Below, one piece after another: positions 1-5,718 of a stretch of DNA of 5,718 nt. The position numbers and the translations under genes were made by a program. Position 1 is the stretch's first letter; each line of letters starts with the position of its first letter. This DNA is from Sphingomonadales bacterium (lineage in GTDB: Bacteria > Pseudomonadota > Alphaproteobacteria > Sphingomonadales > Emcibacteraceae). The stretch spans positions 1-5,718 of the forward strand of contig DRKK01000337.1 of assembly GCA_011051815.1 (NCBI GenBank), in the 5' to 3' direction. The notes below the pieces were generated by a model, which was not told where the DNA came from, did no database searches, and saw nothing but the letters and a program-made list of their open reading frames with translations.

Positions 1-111
1 ATAGGCATAGACACCTTCGCCGCGCTCTATTGCCATATTGGTTCTGGCATAGGTGGGCAAGACGGGGGGAATGATGCTTTCTTCCTCAATGTCTGTGCGG
101 CTGTTTTTCAT
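1..111 (-). CDS. argD: Acetylornithine aminotransferase family protein, N-terminal fragment (cut by window edge)
   Basis: Only the first 37 codons are present; the gene continues past the left edge. The translation, on the minus strand from ATG at 109-111, contains PPVLPTYAR at residues 15-23 and ERGEGVYAY at 29-37. This is the usual opening of class-III PLP-dependent acetylornithine/succinyldiaminopimelate aminotransferases (typically V/MPTYAR followed by ERGEGxxLY). The family makes N-acetylornithine from N-acetylglutamate semialdehyde in arginine synthesis, in the cytoplasm. The catalytic lysine and PLP-binding regions lie outside the window, so activity cannot be judged. The ribosome-binding site is weak (AAGAGA upstream). 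In many Alphaproteobacteria argD lies close to gcrA, which supports the call. Another aminotransferase of the same class remains possible on so short a piece. Confidence 0.8.
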   Translation of the reverse strand, partial: MKNSRTDIEEESIIPPVLPTYARTNMAIERGEGVYAY

Positions 112-130
112 CTTTAGGTCTCTTGCTTTT

Positions 131-164
131 CTTAAAAAGGGCGCAGAATATCTCTTTTCTGGGC
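131..164 (-). terminator. Possible intrinsic terminator or attenuator between permease and argD
   Basis: Read on the minus strand, positions 164 to 141 can form a stem of GC-mismatch-CAGAA pairing with TTCTG-mismatch-GC, with an 8-nt loop. CCTTTTTAAG follows directly (140-131). This is the hairpin-plus-T-tract layout of a rho-independent terminator, and it sits just after the permease stop (172) and about 20 nt before the argD start. The stem is short, has a C-C mismatch and is partly AT, so termination would be incomplete at best. Confidence 0.3.
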
Positions 165-171
165 GTTTATG

Positions 172-996
172 TCAAGGCCGCAGCTTATAGCCGGAGCTGA
201 ACATGCGGTAGCAGGCCAGCCCCAATAGGATATTTAATATTGCGATATAGATCACCCCGGTCATTAAATTGCCGTCCGCATGATCAATGATACCGTAACG
301 GAAGCCGTCAATCAGATAGAAAAACGGGTTAAGCTGGCTGATCTGATGCCAGATGCCCGGCAAGCGGTCGATGGAATAAAAGGTTCCGGACAGAAAGGAC
401 AGCGGCACAATGACAAAATTGGTGATGCTTGAACTCTGTTCCCATTTATCGGCCCAAATTCCGGCCATAATCCCCAGCAGGGCCAGCATCACCGCCGCCG
501 ACAGGCCGAAATAGAGCAGGGCCCAGATATGGGGAAAGCTCAGGCTGGTAAAGATAAACATGGAGGCCGTGACAAAACCGCCCACCAGAATGGCCCGGGT
601 CACGGCGGCCAGCGTAAAGGCAAGCGTCATTTCACCGGGACCAAGGGGGGCCAGCAGCAGGTCAACAATATTACCCTGCATCTTGGACGTCATCAGGCTT
701 GAGATGGTATTGGCAAAGGCATTCTGCAACACCGCCATGATCACCAGCCCTGGGGCCAGAAACAGCTCAAAGGGAATATCGCCGCTATAACGTCTGTTGC
801 CGCCAAGGGCGATGGTGAATATGGTCATGAACAGGGCGGTGGTGATCACGGGTGACAATACGGTCTGACCCACCACTTTAAAGAAACGGCGCACTTCTTT
901 GGTATAAAGGGTCCAGACACCGAGCCAGTTTATGGCACCAATGCGTTTGGTGCCATAGGCGGGGAGATTCTGACCGATTGATCCGTTACTTTCCAT
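172..996 (-). CDS. ABC-2 type transporter permease (YadH-like)
   Basis: The 274-residue protein has the ABC-2 membrane domain layout. A cytoplasmic N-terminus of about 40 residues ends in a basic amphipathic stretch (KEVRRFFK, 33-40). Hydrophobic segments follow at roughly 44-64, 77-97, 123-150, 155-180, 191-208 and 246-264. The conserved block before the last helix is present: PLSFLSGTFYSIDRLP (198-213) and LNPFFYLIDGFRYG (222-235), typical of YadH/NodJ-like exporter permeases. Such proteins dimerise in the inner membrane and need a separate ATPase, which is not encoded here, so substrate and direction cannot be stated. The start at 994-996 has AAGG about 10 nt upstream. Length is normal. 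The gene is codirectional with argD 60 nt downstream and divergent from gcrA. A functional link with arginine synthesis is not implied. Confidence 0.9.
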   Translation of the reverse strand: MESNGSIGQNLPAYGTKRIGAINWLGVWTLYTKEVRRFFKVVGQTVLSPVITTALFMTIFTIALGGNRRYSGDIPFELFLAPGLVIMAVLQNAFANTISSLMTSKMQGNIVDLLLAPLGPGEMTLAFTLAAVTRAILVGGFVTASMFIFTSLSFPHIWALLYFGLSAAVMLALLGIMAGIWADKWEQSSSITNFVIVPLSFLSGTFYSIDRLPGIWHQISQLNPFFYLIDGFRYGIIDHADGNLMTGVIYIAILNILLGLACYRMFSSGYKLRP

Positions 997-1071
997 GAAA
1001 TATTGCCTTGCGATTCTTTTGTCTTTCGTCGGAAGTGTTTTTACAGTAGAAAGGCCCCCACGGCAAGACTC
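966..1071. promoter_or_regulatory. Cluster of three GANTC (CcrM-type) methylation sites upstream of gcrA
   Basis: GATTC occurs at 966-970 and 1012-1016, and GACTC at 1067-1071. The first lies in the 5' end of the permease gene; the other two are in the permease-gcrA intergenic region. A hand scan of the whole window found 12 GANTC sites, about one per 480 bp, so three within 106 bp is a local concentration. In Alphaproteobacteria GANTC is methylated by CcrM, and GcrA acts at promoters carrying such sites. That these sites control gcrA or the permease is inference. Confidence 0.5.
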
Positions 1072-1101
1072 TGGACAATTGTTCTGCCGTTGAGGTAATA
1101 T
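1072..1101 (+). promoter_or_regulatory. Candidate sigma70-type promoter of gcrA
   Basis: TGGACA (1072-1077, five of six matches to TTGACA) is followed after 18 nt by TAATAT (1096-1101, four of six to TATAAT). The gcrA start codon is 36 nt downstream. The GANTC site at 1067-1071 touches the -35 hexamer. On the opposite strand a weaker pair, TTGCCG (1066-1061), 17 nt, then TAAAAA (1043-1038), could serve the permease. Both are consensus matches by eye only. Confidence 0.35.
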
Positions 1102-1137
1102 GGCAAAAAATCGGACTGACTAAAAGGATTAATAACG

Positions 1138-1581
1138 ATGGCATGGACAGATGAACGGGTTGCAAAATTACGCGAGCTTTGGGACAAGGGACTGAGCGCC
1201 AGCCAGATCGCCGCCGTTCTTGCCGAGGGCGTGACCCGCAATGCTGTTATTGGCAAGGCTCACCGGATGAATCTGGCCTCCCGGCCCTCTCCGGTAAAAA
1301 GCGATCCGAAAAAGAAGGTCAAAAAGGCGGTTGAAAAGAAAGCTGCTCCGGTAAAGGCCAAGGCCCCCGGGGGCAAGGTATCCCTGTTGGAGCTGACCGA
1401 AAGAATGTGCAAATGGCCTATCGGTCATCCGGGTGAAGTGGATTTTCATTTCTGCGGCAAGCCTTCGGCCCAGACATTTCCCTATTGCCCGGAACATTGC
1501 GCCCAGGCCTATCAGGTACAGCAGCCCCGCCGGGACCGCCGCGCCAACCGGGGCCGTATTTCTGCAACGCCGGTAAGATAA
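1138..1581 (+). CDS. gcrA: GcrA family cell cycle regulator
   Basis: The 147-residue protein opens MAWTDERVAKLRELW, with GLSASQIAAVL (18-28) and TRNAVIGKAHRMNL (33-46). This is the hallmark N-terminal helix-turn-helix DNA-binding domain of GcrA. A Lys/Ala/Pro-rich linker (about 51-80) joins it to the C-terminal domain (about 81-127), which has MCKWPIGHP (90-98), DFHFCG (102-107) and YCPEHCAQAYQ (116-126). In Caulobacter the corresponding C-terminal domain contacts sigma70 and the N-terminal domain reads GANTC methylation, activating cell-cycle genes. C91, C106, C117 and H120 have the spacing of possible zinc ligands, which is inference. The tail (129-147) is Arg-rich. AAGGA at 1124-1128, 9 nt before the ATG, supports the start. 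It is slightly shorter than many relatives, mainly in the linker. The stop is one nucleotide from the stop of the convergent gene. Confidence 0.95.
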   Translation: MAWTDERVAKLRELWDKGLSASQIAAVLAEGVTRNAVIGKAHRMNLASRPSPVKSDPKKKVKKAVEKKAAPVKAKAPGGKVSLLELTERMCKWPIGHPGEVDFHFCGKPSAQTFPYCPEHCAQAYQVQQPRRDRRANRGRISATPVR

Positions 1582-1582
1582 G

Positions 1583-2131
1583 CTAAATCTTTATTTCCCA
1601 GGTGGACATGATCTCGCAGGCAATGTCGGCGGGCAGGGCATTGGTGCCAAGTGCCGCCCGCGCCGCAAGGCCCCGGTCACCAAAAACATCCCGGAATAGC
1701 TCTGACGCGCCGTTAATAACCTTTGGACTGTCGGTATAGTCATCGGTACATTTGACAATCCCCTGAATCTGCACACATTGGACAACCCGGTCCAGATCAC
1801 CGCCGCAGGCTTTTTTGAGCTGGGCCAGAATATTCAGACCCGTGGACCGGGCCGCCTGATAGCCCTGTGCGGTGCTCAGGTCTTTGCCGACCCGGCCAAA
1901 GGCGGGATGCGCCGGGCTGTCGATGGGGCCTTGGCCTGCGATATAGACCAGATTTCCGGAAATGCGGTAGGGGGTATAGGCCGCCAGCGGGCCCGGTGCC
2001 GGGGGCAGGCTAATGCCAAGTTCTGCAAGCCTTTTGTCTATTTTGCCCATGGATGCCGCCCGGACAGTCCCCGTGGCCGCCGCCAGAAAAGCGCCGATTC
2101 CTATGGTGCTGAAAAAGCTTCTTCTTTTCAT
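1583..2131 (-). CDS. Exported RidA/YjgF/UK114 family protein with Tat-like signal peptide
   Basis: The 182-residue product starts MKRRSFFSTIGIGAFLAAATGTVRA. The twin arginine followed by S-F-F and a mild hydrophobic stretch resembles a Tat signal, with a likely cleavage after VRA (residue 25). The mature part is one RidA-fold domain: LAELGISLPPAPGPLAAYTP (35-54), LVYIAGQGP (61-69) and a C-terminal LAARAALGTNALPADIACEI (155-174). Aligning this last block with E. coli RidA puts R158 at Arg105 and E173 at Glu120, with identical 15-residue spacing, so the substrate-carboxylate arginine and the water-positioning glutamate appear kept. RidA hydrolyses reactive imines/enamines to ketoacids in the cytoplasm; an exported member is less usual and its substrate is unknown. 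The N-terminal LPPAPGP pattern resembles a YjgF-like subgroup distinct from RidA itself. AAGGA at 2145-2141, 9 nt upstream, supports the start. It is divergent from the amidohydrolase pair. Confidence 0.85.
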   Translation of the reverse strand: MKRRSFFSTIGIGAFLAAATGTVRAASMGKIDKRLAELGISLPPAPGPLAAYTPYRISGNLVYIAGQGPIDSPAHPAFGRVGKDLSTAQGYQAARSTGLNILAQLKKACGGDLDRVVQCVQIQGIVKCTDDYTDSPKVINGASELFRDVFGDRGLAARAALGTNALPADIACEIMSTWEIKI

Positions 2132-2232
2132 ATTTTGATTTCCTTTTTTGCTATTTGCACTTTTATCATAGTCTGTTATCTTGCCGTTGGGTAGGCGGGA
2201 AGCAAATCAAATTAATGACGGGGATATTCCAT
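2132..2232. promoter_or_regulatory. Divergent intergenic region between exported RidA-like gene and amidohydrolase operon
   Basis: This 101-bp, AT-rich region must hold the promoters of both gene sets. A plus-strand candidate is TTGCAC (2155-2160), 16 nt, then TATCTT (2177-2182), about 50 nt before the operon start. On the minus strand TATGAT (2170-2165) is a good -10 hexamer, but no convincing -35 is visible near 2187-2194. The two -10 candidates are only about 7 bp apart, so transcription in the two directions could be mutually exclusive or co-controlled. No clear operator palindrome was seen. Confidence 0.35.
2220..2224 (+). promoter_or_regulatory. Ribosome-binding site that decides the amidohydrolase start
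   Basis: GGGGA at 2220-2224 lies 8 nt before the ATG at 2233. Starting here gives a product opening with a clean signal peptide. In-frame ATGs at 2155 and 2215 lack as good a site and would put a polar, non-signal extension in front. Confidence 0.5.
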
Positions 2233-3660
2233 ATGTCAAAAATCCGAAAGATAGTTGGTTCAACGGCAATGCTCACAGTGGCGGGCCTGCTGGTTATGAA
2301 TATGACCGGGACAGAAGTGGCAAAGGCCGCCGGGGATCGCGCGGCCCTTGTGACCATAAACAAGAATCCCTATCCCAGTACCTATGAACCCTTTCCATCC
2401 ACCACCACGGTGATCAAGAATGCAACGGTTCTGACCGGTACAGGGGCCAAGCTGGAGGGGGCATCGGTCTTGATGGAAAATGGCAAGATTGTCGGCGTGG
2501 GCAGTGATCTGGTCATTCCTTACGGCACAGAGGTCATTGACGGCACCGGCAAATGGGTTACGCCGGGGATTATTGACGTTCATTCCCACCTTGGGGTTTA
2601 TGCCTCACCGGGACATAAGTCCCTGTCTGACGGCAATGAAGCCACAAGTCCGGTCACAGCAGACGTGTGGGCGGAACATTCCGTCTGGCCGCAGGACCCC
2701 GGCTTTTCCCGGGCCATTGCCGGGGGCGTGACCACTATCCAGATTCTGCCGGGGTCGGCCAACTTGATCGGCGGGCGCAGTGTGACGGTCAAGAATGTGC
2801 CGAGCCGCACCCGTGAAGGCATGAAATTCCCCGGAGCCCCCTACGGCCTTAAAATGGCCTGCGGTGAAAACCCAAAACGGGTTTATGGCAAGAAAGGCGG
2901 GCCCAGTACCCGCATGGCCAATATGGCGGGTTATCGCAAGGCCTGGATCAAGGCACGGGAGTACAAGGCTAAATGGGATAAATATACCAAGGACTATAAC
3001 GCCGGAAAGGATGTGAAGGCCCCGAAACAGGATTTGGAGCTGGACACCCTCATGGGCGTGCTGAATGGCGAGATATTGATCCATAACCATTGCTACCGGG
3101 CCGATGAAATGGTTGATATGATCAATATGGCCAAAGAATTTAATTATAAAATCTCCACATTCCATCATGCGGTGGAAAGCTATAAAATCGCCGATATTCT
3201 GGCTAAGGAAAATGTCTGTTCCGCCATGTGGTCTGACTGGTGGGGTTTTAAGCTGGAAGCCTTTGACGGGGTTGATGAGAATATCCCCATGGTGGCCAGT
3301 GCCGGGGCCTGTGCCATTGTTCATTCAGATGACGGGAATGGTATTCAGCGGCTTAATCAGGAGGCGGCTAAGGCCTGGGCCGATGGTCGCAAGGTGGGGC
3401 TTGATTTTACCGAAGGCGAGGCCTTTTCATGGTTGACCCTCAATGCGGCCAAGGCTTTGGGCATTGCCGACAAGACTGGATCATTGGAGCCGGGCAAGAT
3501 GGCCGATGTGGTGATCTGGTCCGGGGACCCTTTCAGTGTCTATTCACTGGCGGAAAAGGTCTTTATCGATGGGGCGCTCCTGTATGACCGGGCGGATAAA
3601 AATACTTATTGGCAAAGTGATTTCGAGCTGGGACAAAATGTGAAGGGAGCGCACCAATGA
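2233..3660 (+). CDS. Exported metal-dependent amidohydrolase (imidazolonepropionase-like), catalytic member of pair
   Basis: From ATG 2233 the product has 475 residues. A signal peptide (K3, R5, K6, then hydrophobic to about 26, VAKA near 29-32) indicates export. A small beta domain (about 55-110) leads into PGIIDVHSHLG (111-121), whose H117 and H119 form the HxH metal motif on strand 1 of the TIM barrel. Family motifs follow: GGVTTIQILPGSANLIGG (164-181), MACGENPKRVYG (208-219), ILIHNH (281-286), TFHHAVES (309-316), SDWWGFKLEAFD (334-345), HSDD (364-367) and the closing GSLEPGKMADVVIWSGDP (416-433). By alignment H286, H312 and D366 complete the metal/catalytic set. This is the COG1228 (HutI-like) branch of the amidohydrolase superfamily, which hydrolyses cyclic amides, imides or dipeptides; the substrate cannot be read from sequence. 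The stop overlaps the next start by 4 nt (ATGA), so the pair is likely translationally coupled. Confidence 0.88.
   Translation: MSKIRKIVGSTAMLTVAGLLVMNMTGTEVAKAAGDRAALVTINKNPYPSTYEPFPSTTTVIKNATVLTGTGAKLEGASVLMENGKIVGVGSDLVIPYGTEVIDGTGKWVTPGIIDVHSHLGVYASPGHKSLSDGNEATSPVTADVWAEHSVWPQDPGFSRAIAGGVTTIQILPGSANLIGGRSVTVKNVPSRTREGMKFPGAPYGLKMACGENPKRVYGKKGGPSTRMANMAGYRKAWIKAREYKAKWDKYTKDYNAGKDVKAPKQDLELDTLMGVLNGEILIHNHCYRADEMVDMINMAKEFNYKISTFHHAVESYKIADILAKENVCSAMWSDWWGFKLEAFDGVDENIPMVASAGACAIVHSDDGNGIQRLNQEAAKAWADGRKVGLDFTEGEAFSWLTLNAAKALGIADKTGSLEPGKMADVVIWSGDPFSVYSLAEKVFIDGALLYDRADKNTYWQSDFELGQNVKGAHQ
3643..3649 (+). promoter_or_regulatory. Strong ribosome-binding site inside the upstream gene end
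   Basis: AAGGGAG at 3643-3649, 7 nt before ATG 3657, lies within the last codons of the upstream amidohydrolase. With the ATGA overlap it points to coupled, roughly equal translation of the two products. Confidence 0.6.
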
Positions 3661-4928
3661 GAAAATCTTTTTTGAAAATACTCATCATTGCCGCCGCTGC
3701 CTTGTCTGTGGGTGGAAATCTGGCGTCGGCAAAAATTCTGGCTATTAAAGGCGGGATCATTCACACCCTTGGCAAAAAGGGGACTTTGCGCAACGGGGTT
3801 ATTCTGATCGAAAATGGCCGCATTAAAAGAGTTGGGGCGAATATTGCCATCCCTGACGGGGCCGAGGTGATTGACGCCGCCGGCAAAATTGTCGTGCCCG
3901 GTTTTATGCATAGCGGCAGCTATCTCGGCCTGTCGGAAATTTCCCTGACCAAGGATTCCAATGAGCATAGTGCAAAGAAATCACCCTTTTCAGCGGCCTT
4001 TGATGTGCGGTATGGCTTGAAAAGCAATTCTGTGGTGGTGGCGGACAACCGCCGTCACGGGCTGACCCATGCCATAAGCCAGCCATCCGGCTCAGACGGA
4101 ATTTTTTCCGGCTCCGGGGCGGTAATCTCCCTGACCAGCTCACCGGATATGGTCTTTGCCAAGGGGCCAATGATTGCCAATCCGGCAAAGGCCGGGAACC
4201 GTAATCTGGGCTGGGGGAAAATCCGCCTTATACTGGATCAGGTTACCTATTATGATGATAACCGTTCCCGCATTATGAAGGGAGAGGGGCCGGGAGACTT
4301 CCTGCTGACCCCTTATAATATGGATGCGCTGGTGCCGGTGATTAAAGGACGGCAGAAATTGGTTCTGATGGTGGATAGCGTGGATGACATTCGTCAGGCC
4401 ATCGCCCTGAAAAAAGATTACGGCCTTGATGTGATTATCAGCGGCGCGGCGGAAGGCTGGCAGGTGGCGCGGGAATTGGCGGCGGCGAAGGTTCCGGTGC
4501 TGATTAACCCGCAGACCAACCTGCCATCCAATTTCGGGGCCTTGGCGTCCAGCTTCCATAACGCGGCAAAGCTGGCCAAGGCAGGGGTTGAATTTGCCAT
4601 CTCTCCCGGCGGTATGGCGCGCAATCATAATGCTTTCATGGTTGCCCAGATGGCCGGTCTTGCGGTGGCGCACGGGCTGGACTGGGACCGGGCGCTCAGG
4701 GCGATTACGCTCAGCCCGGCGCGGATTTTCGGTATTGATAAATCCTTTGGTTCTATTGAGAAGGGCAAGATTGCCAATATTGTTCTGTGGGACGGTGATC
4801 CCCTTGAGGTGACGTCCAACGTGGCCCATGTGATTGTTGGCGGCAAGAATTATCCGCTGGTATCCCGGCGTACCTTGCTGAGGGACAGGTATCTGGGCTT
4901 GAAGAACAAGCCTTATGCCTATCATTAG
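3657..4928 (+). CDS. Exported amidohydrolase-like protein lacking metal ligands (probable pseudoenzyme partner)
   Basis: The 423-residue product has a Sec-type signal peptide (MRKSFLK, hydrophobic 8-20, cleavage after ASA at 23-25). The fold is that of the upstream protein: ILIENGRIKRVGANIAIPDG (49-68), PGFMHSGSYLG (81-91), ALRAITLSPARIFGI (346-360) and GSIEKGKIANIVLWDGDP (365-382). The two are clearly paralogous in the N- and C-terminal parts. Aligned to the upstream gene, every expected metal ligand is replaced: H117 to G87, H119 to Y89, H286 to M238, H312 to G263 and D366 to G318. The Lys-rich segment around GENPKRVYG is also missing, which explains the shorter length. The frame is open throughout, so this is an intact gene for a non-catalytic protein rather than a decaying one. 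It could be a heterodimer partner, a substrate-binding or stabilising subunit, or a protein with a changed function. Amidohydrolases commonly dimerise, which fits a heterodimer. Confidence 0.85.
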   Translation: MRKSFLKILIIAAAALSVGGNLASAKILAIKGGIIHTLGKKGTLRNGVILIENGRIKRVGANIAIPDGAEVIDAAGKIVVPGFMHSGSYLGLSEISLTKDSNEHSAKKSPFSAAFDVRYGLKSNSVVVADNRRHGLTHAISQPSGSDGIFSGSGAVISLTSSPDMVFAKGPMIANPAKAGNRNLGWGKIRLILDQVTYYDDNRSRIMKGEGPGDFLLTPYNMDALVPVIKGRQKLVLMVDSVDDIRQAIALKKDYGLDVIISGAAEGWQVARELAAAKVPVLINPQTNLPSNFGALASSFHNAAKLAKAGVEFAISPGGMARNHNAFMVAQMAGLAVAHGLDWDRALRAITLSPARIFGIDKSFGSIEKGKIANIVLWDGDPLEVTSNVAHVIVGGKNYPLVSRRTLLRDRYLGLKNKPYAYH

Positions 4929-5016
4929 ACGGTAAAATAAATTTCTGCTGTACTTCTTGAGGCCGGACACGTAAATTCCGCCGCTATAGAGACATTTTGA
5001 TATTGCGGATCATTCC

Positions 5017-5718
5017 ATGAGCCTGTTACAGACCGAAGTCGACAGACGGCGGACCTTTGCCATCATCGCCCATCCAGACGCCGGGAAGACTACCCTGACG
5101 GAAAAACTGCTGCTGTTTGGCGGCGCGATCCAGATGGCGGGCGAGGTCAAGGCACGCGGCGACCGGCGCCGCGCCCGGTCCGACTGGATGAAGGTGGAGC
5201 AGGAGCGCGGTATTTCCGTGGCCTCCTCCGTCATGTCCTTTGAATATGACGGGCGGATGTTTAACCTGCTGGACACGCCGGGCCATGAGGATTTTTCCGA
5301 GGATACTTACCGGGTGCTGACCGCCGTGGACAGCGCGATTATGGTGCTGGACGGGGCCAAGGGAATCGAAGGTCAGACTCGGAAGCTTTTTGAGGTCTGC
5401 CGCCTGCGGGATATGCCGGTGACCACCTTTATTAACAAGCTGGACCGGGAATCTCTGGATCCCTTTGCCCTTTTGGATGTGATTGAACAGCAGTTGGCCC
5501 TTGATGTGACCCCGGCCACATGGCCCATTGGTATGGGACGGGATTTCAAGGGCTGTTACGACCTGATCAATGATCGGCTGATCCTGATCGAGAAAAGCAA
5601 GAATGACCGTCCGGATGCGGGTATTACCTGTGAGGGGGTCGATGACCCCAGACTGGACGACCTGTTACCGGCGGATCAATTGGCCCAGTTGCGCGACGAG
5701 ATCGCTATGGTGCGCGAA
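5017..5718 (+). CDS. prfC: Peptide chain release factor 3, N-terminal part (cut by window edge)
   Basis: The first 234 codons are present, against about 530 for the family, and the frame runs off the right edge. The translational GTPase motifs are complete: P-loop AHPDAGKT (18-25), RGIS switch I (64-67), [14 protein letters not shown] (86-99) including the G3 motif, and NKLD (140-143). The sequence [20 protein letters not shown] and the TWPIGMG/FKG motif downstream match RF3 rather than EF-G or LepA. RF3 is a cytoplasmic GTPase that recycles RF1/RF2 from ribosomes after peptide release. The start has GCGGA at 5005-5009, 7 nt upstream. It lies 88 nt after the amidohydrolase-like gene. TATAGA at 4985-4990 could be a -10 element, but no -35 at proper spacing was found. 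No terminator is evident in the gap, so read-through from the upstream pair is possible. Confidence 0.96.
   Translation, partial: MSLLQTEVDRRRTFAIIAHPDAGKTTLTEKLLLFGGAIQMAGEVKARGDRRRARSDWMKVEQERGISVASSVMSFEYDGRMFNLLDTPGHEDFSEDTYRVLTAVDSAIMVLDGAKGIEGQTRKLFEVCRLRDMPVTTFINKLDRESLDPFALLDVIEQQLALDVTPATWPIGMGRDFKGCYDLINDRLILIEKSKNDRPDAGITCEGVDDPRLDDLLPADQLAQLRDEIAMVRE

Noticed and set aside
1129..1132. TTAA half-site for CtrA just before gcrA
   Set aside because: No second TTAA lies at the 7-nt spacing needed for the CtrA box (TTAA-N7-TTAA).
1778..2194. 138-codon plus-strand frame over the RidA-like gene
   Set aside because: It is antisense to a RidA-family gene with a conserved active site and has no domain of its own.
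2155..2232. Longer amidohydrolase start at ATG 2155 (or 2215)
   Set aside because: The added 26 residues are polar and would bury the signal peptide, and they overlap the likely promoter. ATG 2233 has a well-placed GGGGA and gives a normal signal sequence.
2605..3324. 239-codon open frame on the minus strand inside the amidohydrolase gene
   Set aside because: It is antisense to a gene with clear family motifs and has no recognisable domain; it is a composition-driven shadow frame.
3657..4928. Second amidohydrolase as a decaying pseudogene
   Set aside because: There is no stop or frameshift in 423 codons, and the signal peptide, ribosome-binding site and family C-terminus are intact. Ligand loss at every site with fold motifs kept fits a pseudoenzyme better than decay.
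4140..4970. 276-codon open frame on the minus strand opposite the second amidohydrolase-like gene
   Set aside because: It is His/Arg/Asn-rich with no family resemblance and is antisense to a clearly homologous coding gene.
4929..5016. Terminator after the amidohydrolase-like gene and promoter for prfC
   Set aside because: Only a 4-bp stem (CGGA/TCCG, 4965-4979) without a T-tract is present. TATAGA at 4985 has no -35 at usable distance (TTGAGG is 22 nt away).

Overview
The window is chromosomal DNA from an alphaproteobacterium. The strongest marker is a complete gcrA (1138-1581), a cell-cycle regulator family confined to Alphaproteobacteria. GANTC sites, the recognition sequence of the CcrM methyltransferase that GcrA works with, lie around its promoter. 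Base composition looks only moderately GC-rich. The exported amidohydrolase pair resembles genes I associate with Kordiimonadales/Emcibacterales-type marine lineages, but that placement is a low-confidence guess.

Left block, minus strand: the first 37 codons of an argD-type acetylornithine aminotransferase run off the left edge (start at 111). Upstream of it is a complete ABC-2 type transporter permease (172-996). A weak hairpin followed by a T-tract lies between them. A 141-bp divergent intergenic region (997-1137) separates the permease from gcrA. It carries a candidate sigma70-like promoter with a GANTC site touching its -35 hexamer. The gcrA stop is one nucleotide from the stop of a convergent gene for an exported RidA/YjgF-family protein (1583-2131, minus).

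Centre: a 101-bp divergent region (2132-2232) separates the exported RidA-like gene from two translationally coupled plus-strand genes (2233-3660 and 3657-4928, sharing ATGA). Both encode signal-peptide-bearing, imidazolonepropionase-like amidohydrolases. The first keeps the expected metal ligands (HxH, two later His, Asp). In the second, all five aligned ligand positions are replaced, so it looks like a catalytically dead paralogue encoded with its active partner. All three divergent genes appear to be exported, which suggests a small envelope module acting on an unidentified nitrogen-containing compound.

Right edge, plus strand: the N-terminal 234 codons of prfC (peptide chain release factor 3) with intact GTPase motifs run off the right edge. 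The accessory-looking centre is therefore flanked by conserved genes (argD, gcrA, prfC). No tRNA, rRNA, CRISPR array, insertion sequence or other mobile element was seen, and there is no gene-free stretch longer than about 300 bases.
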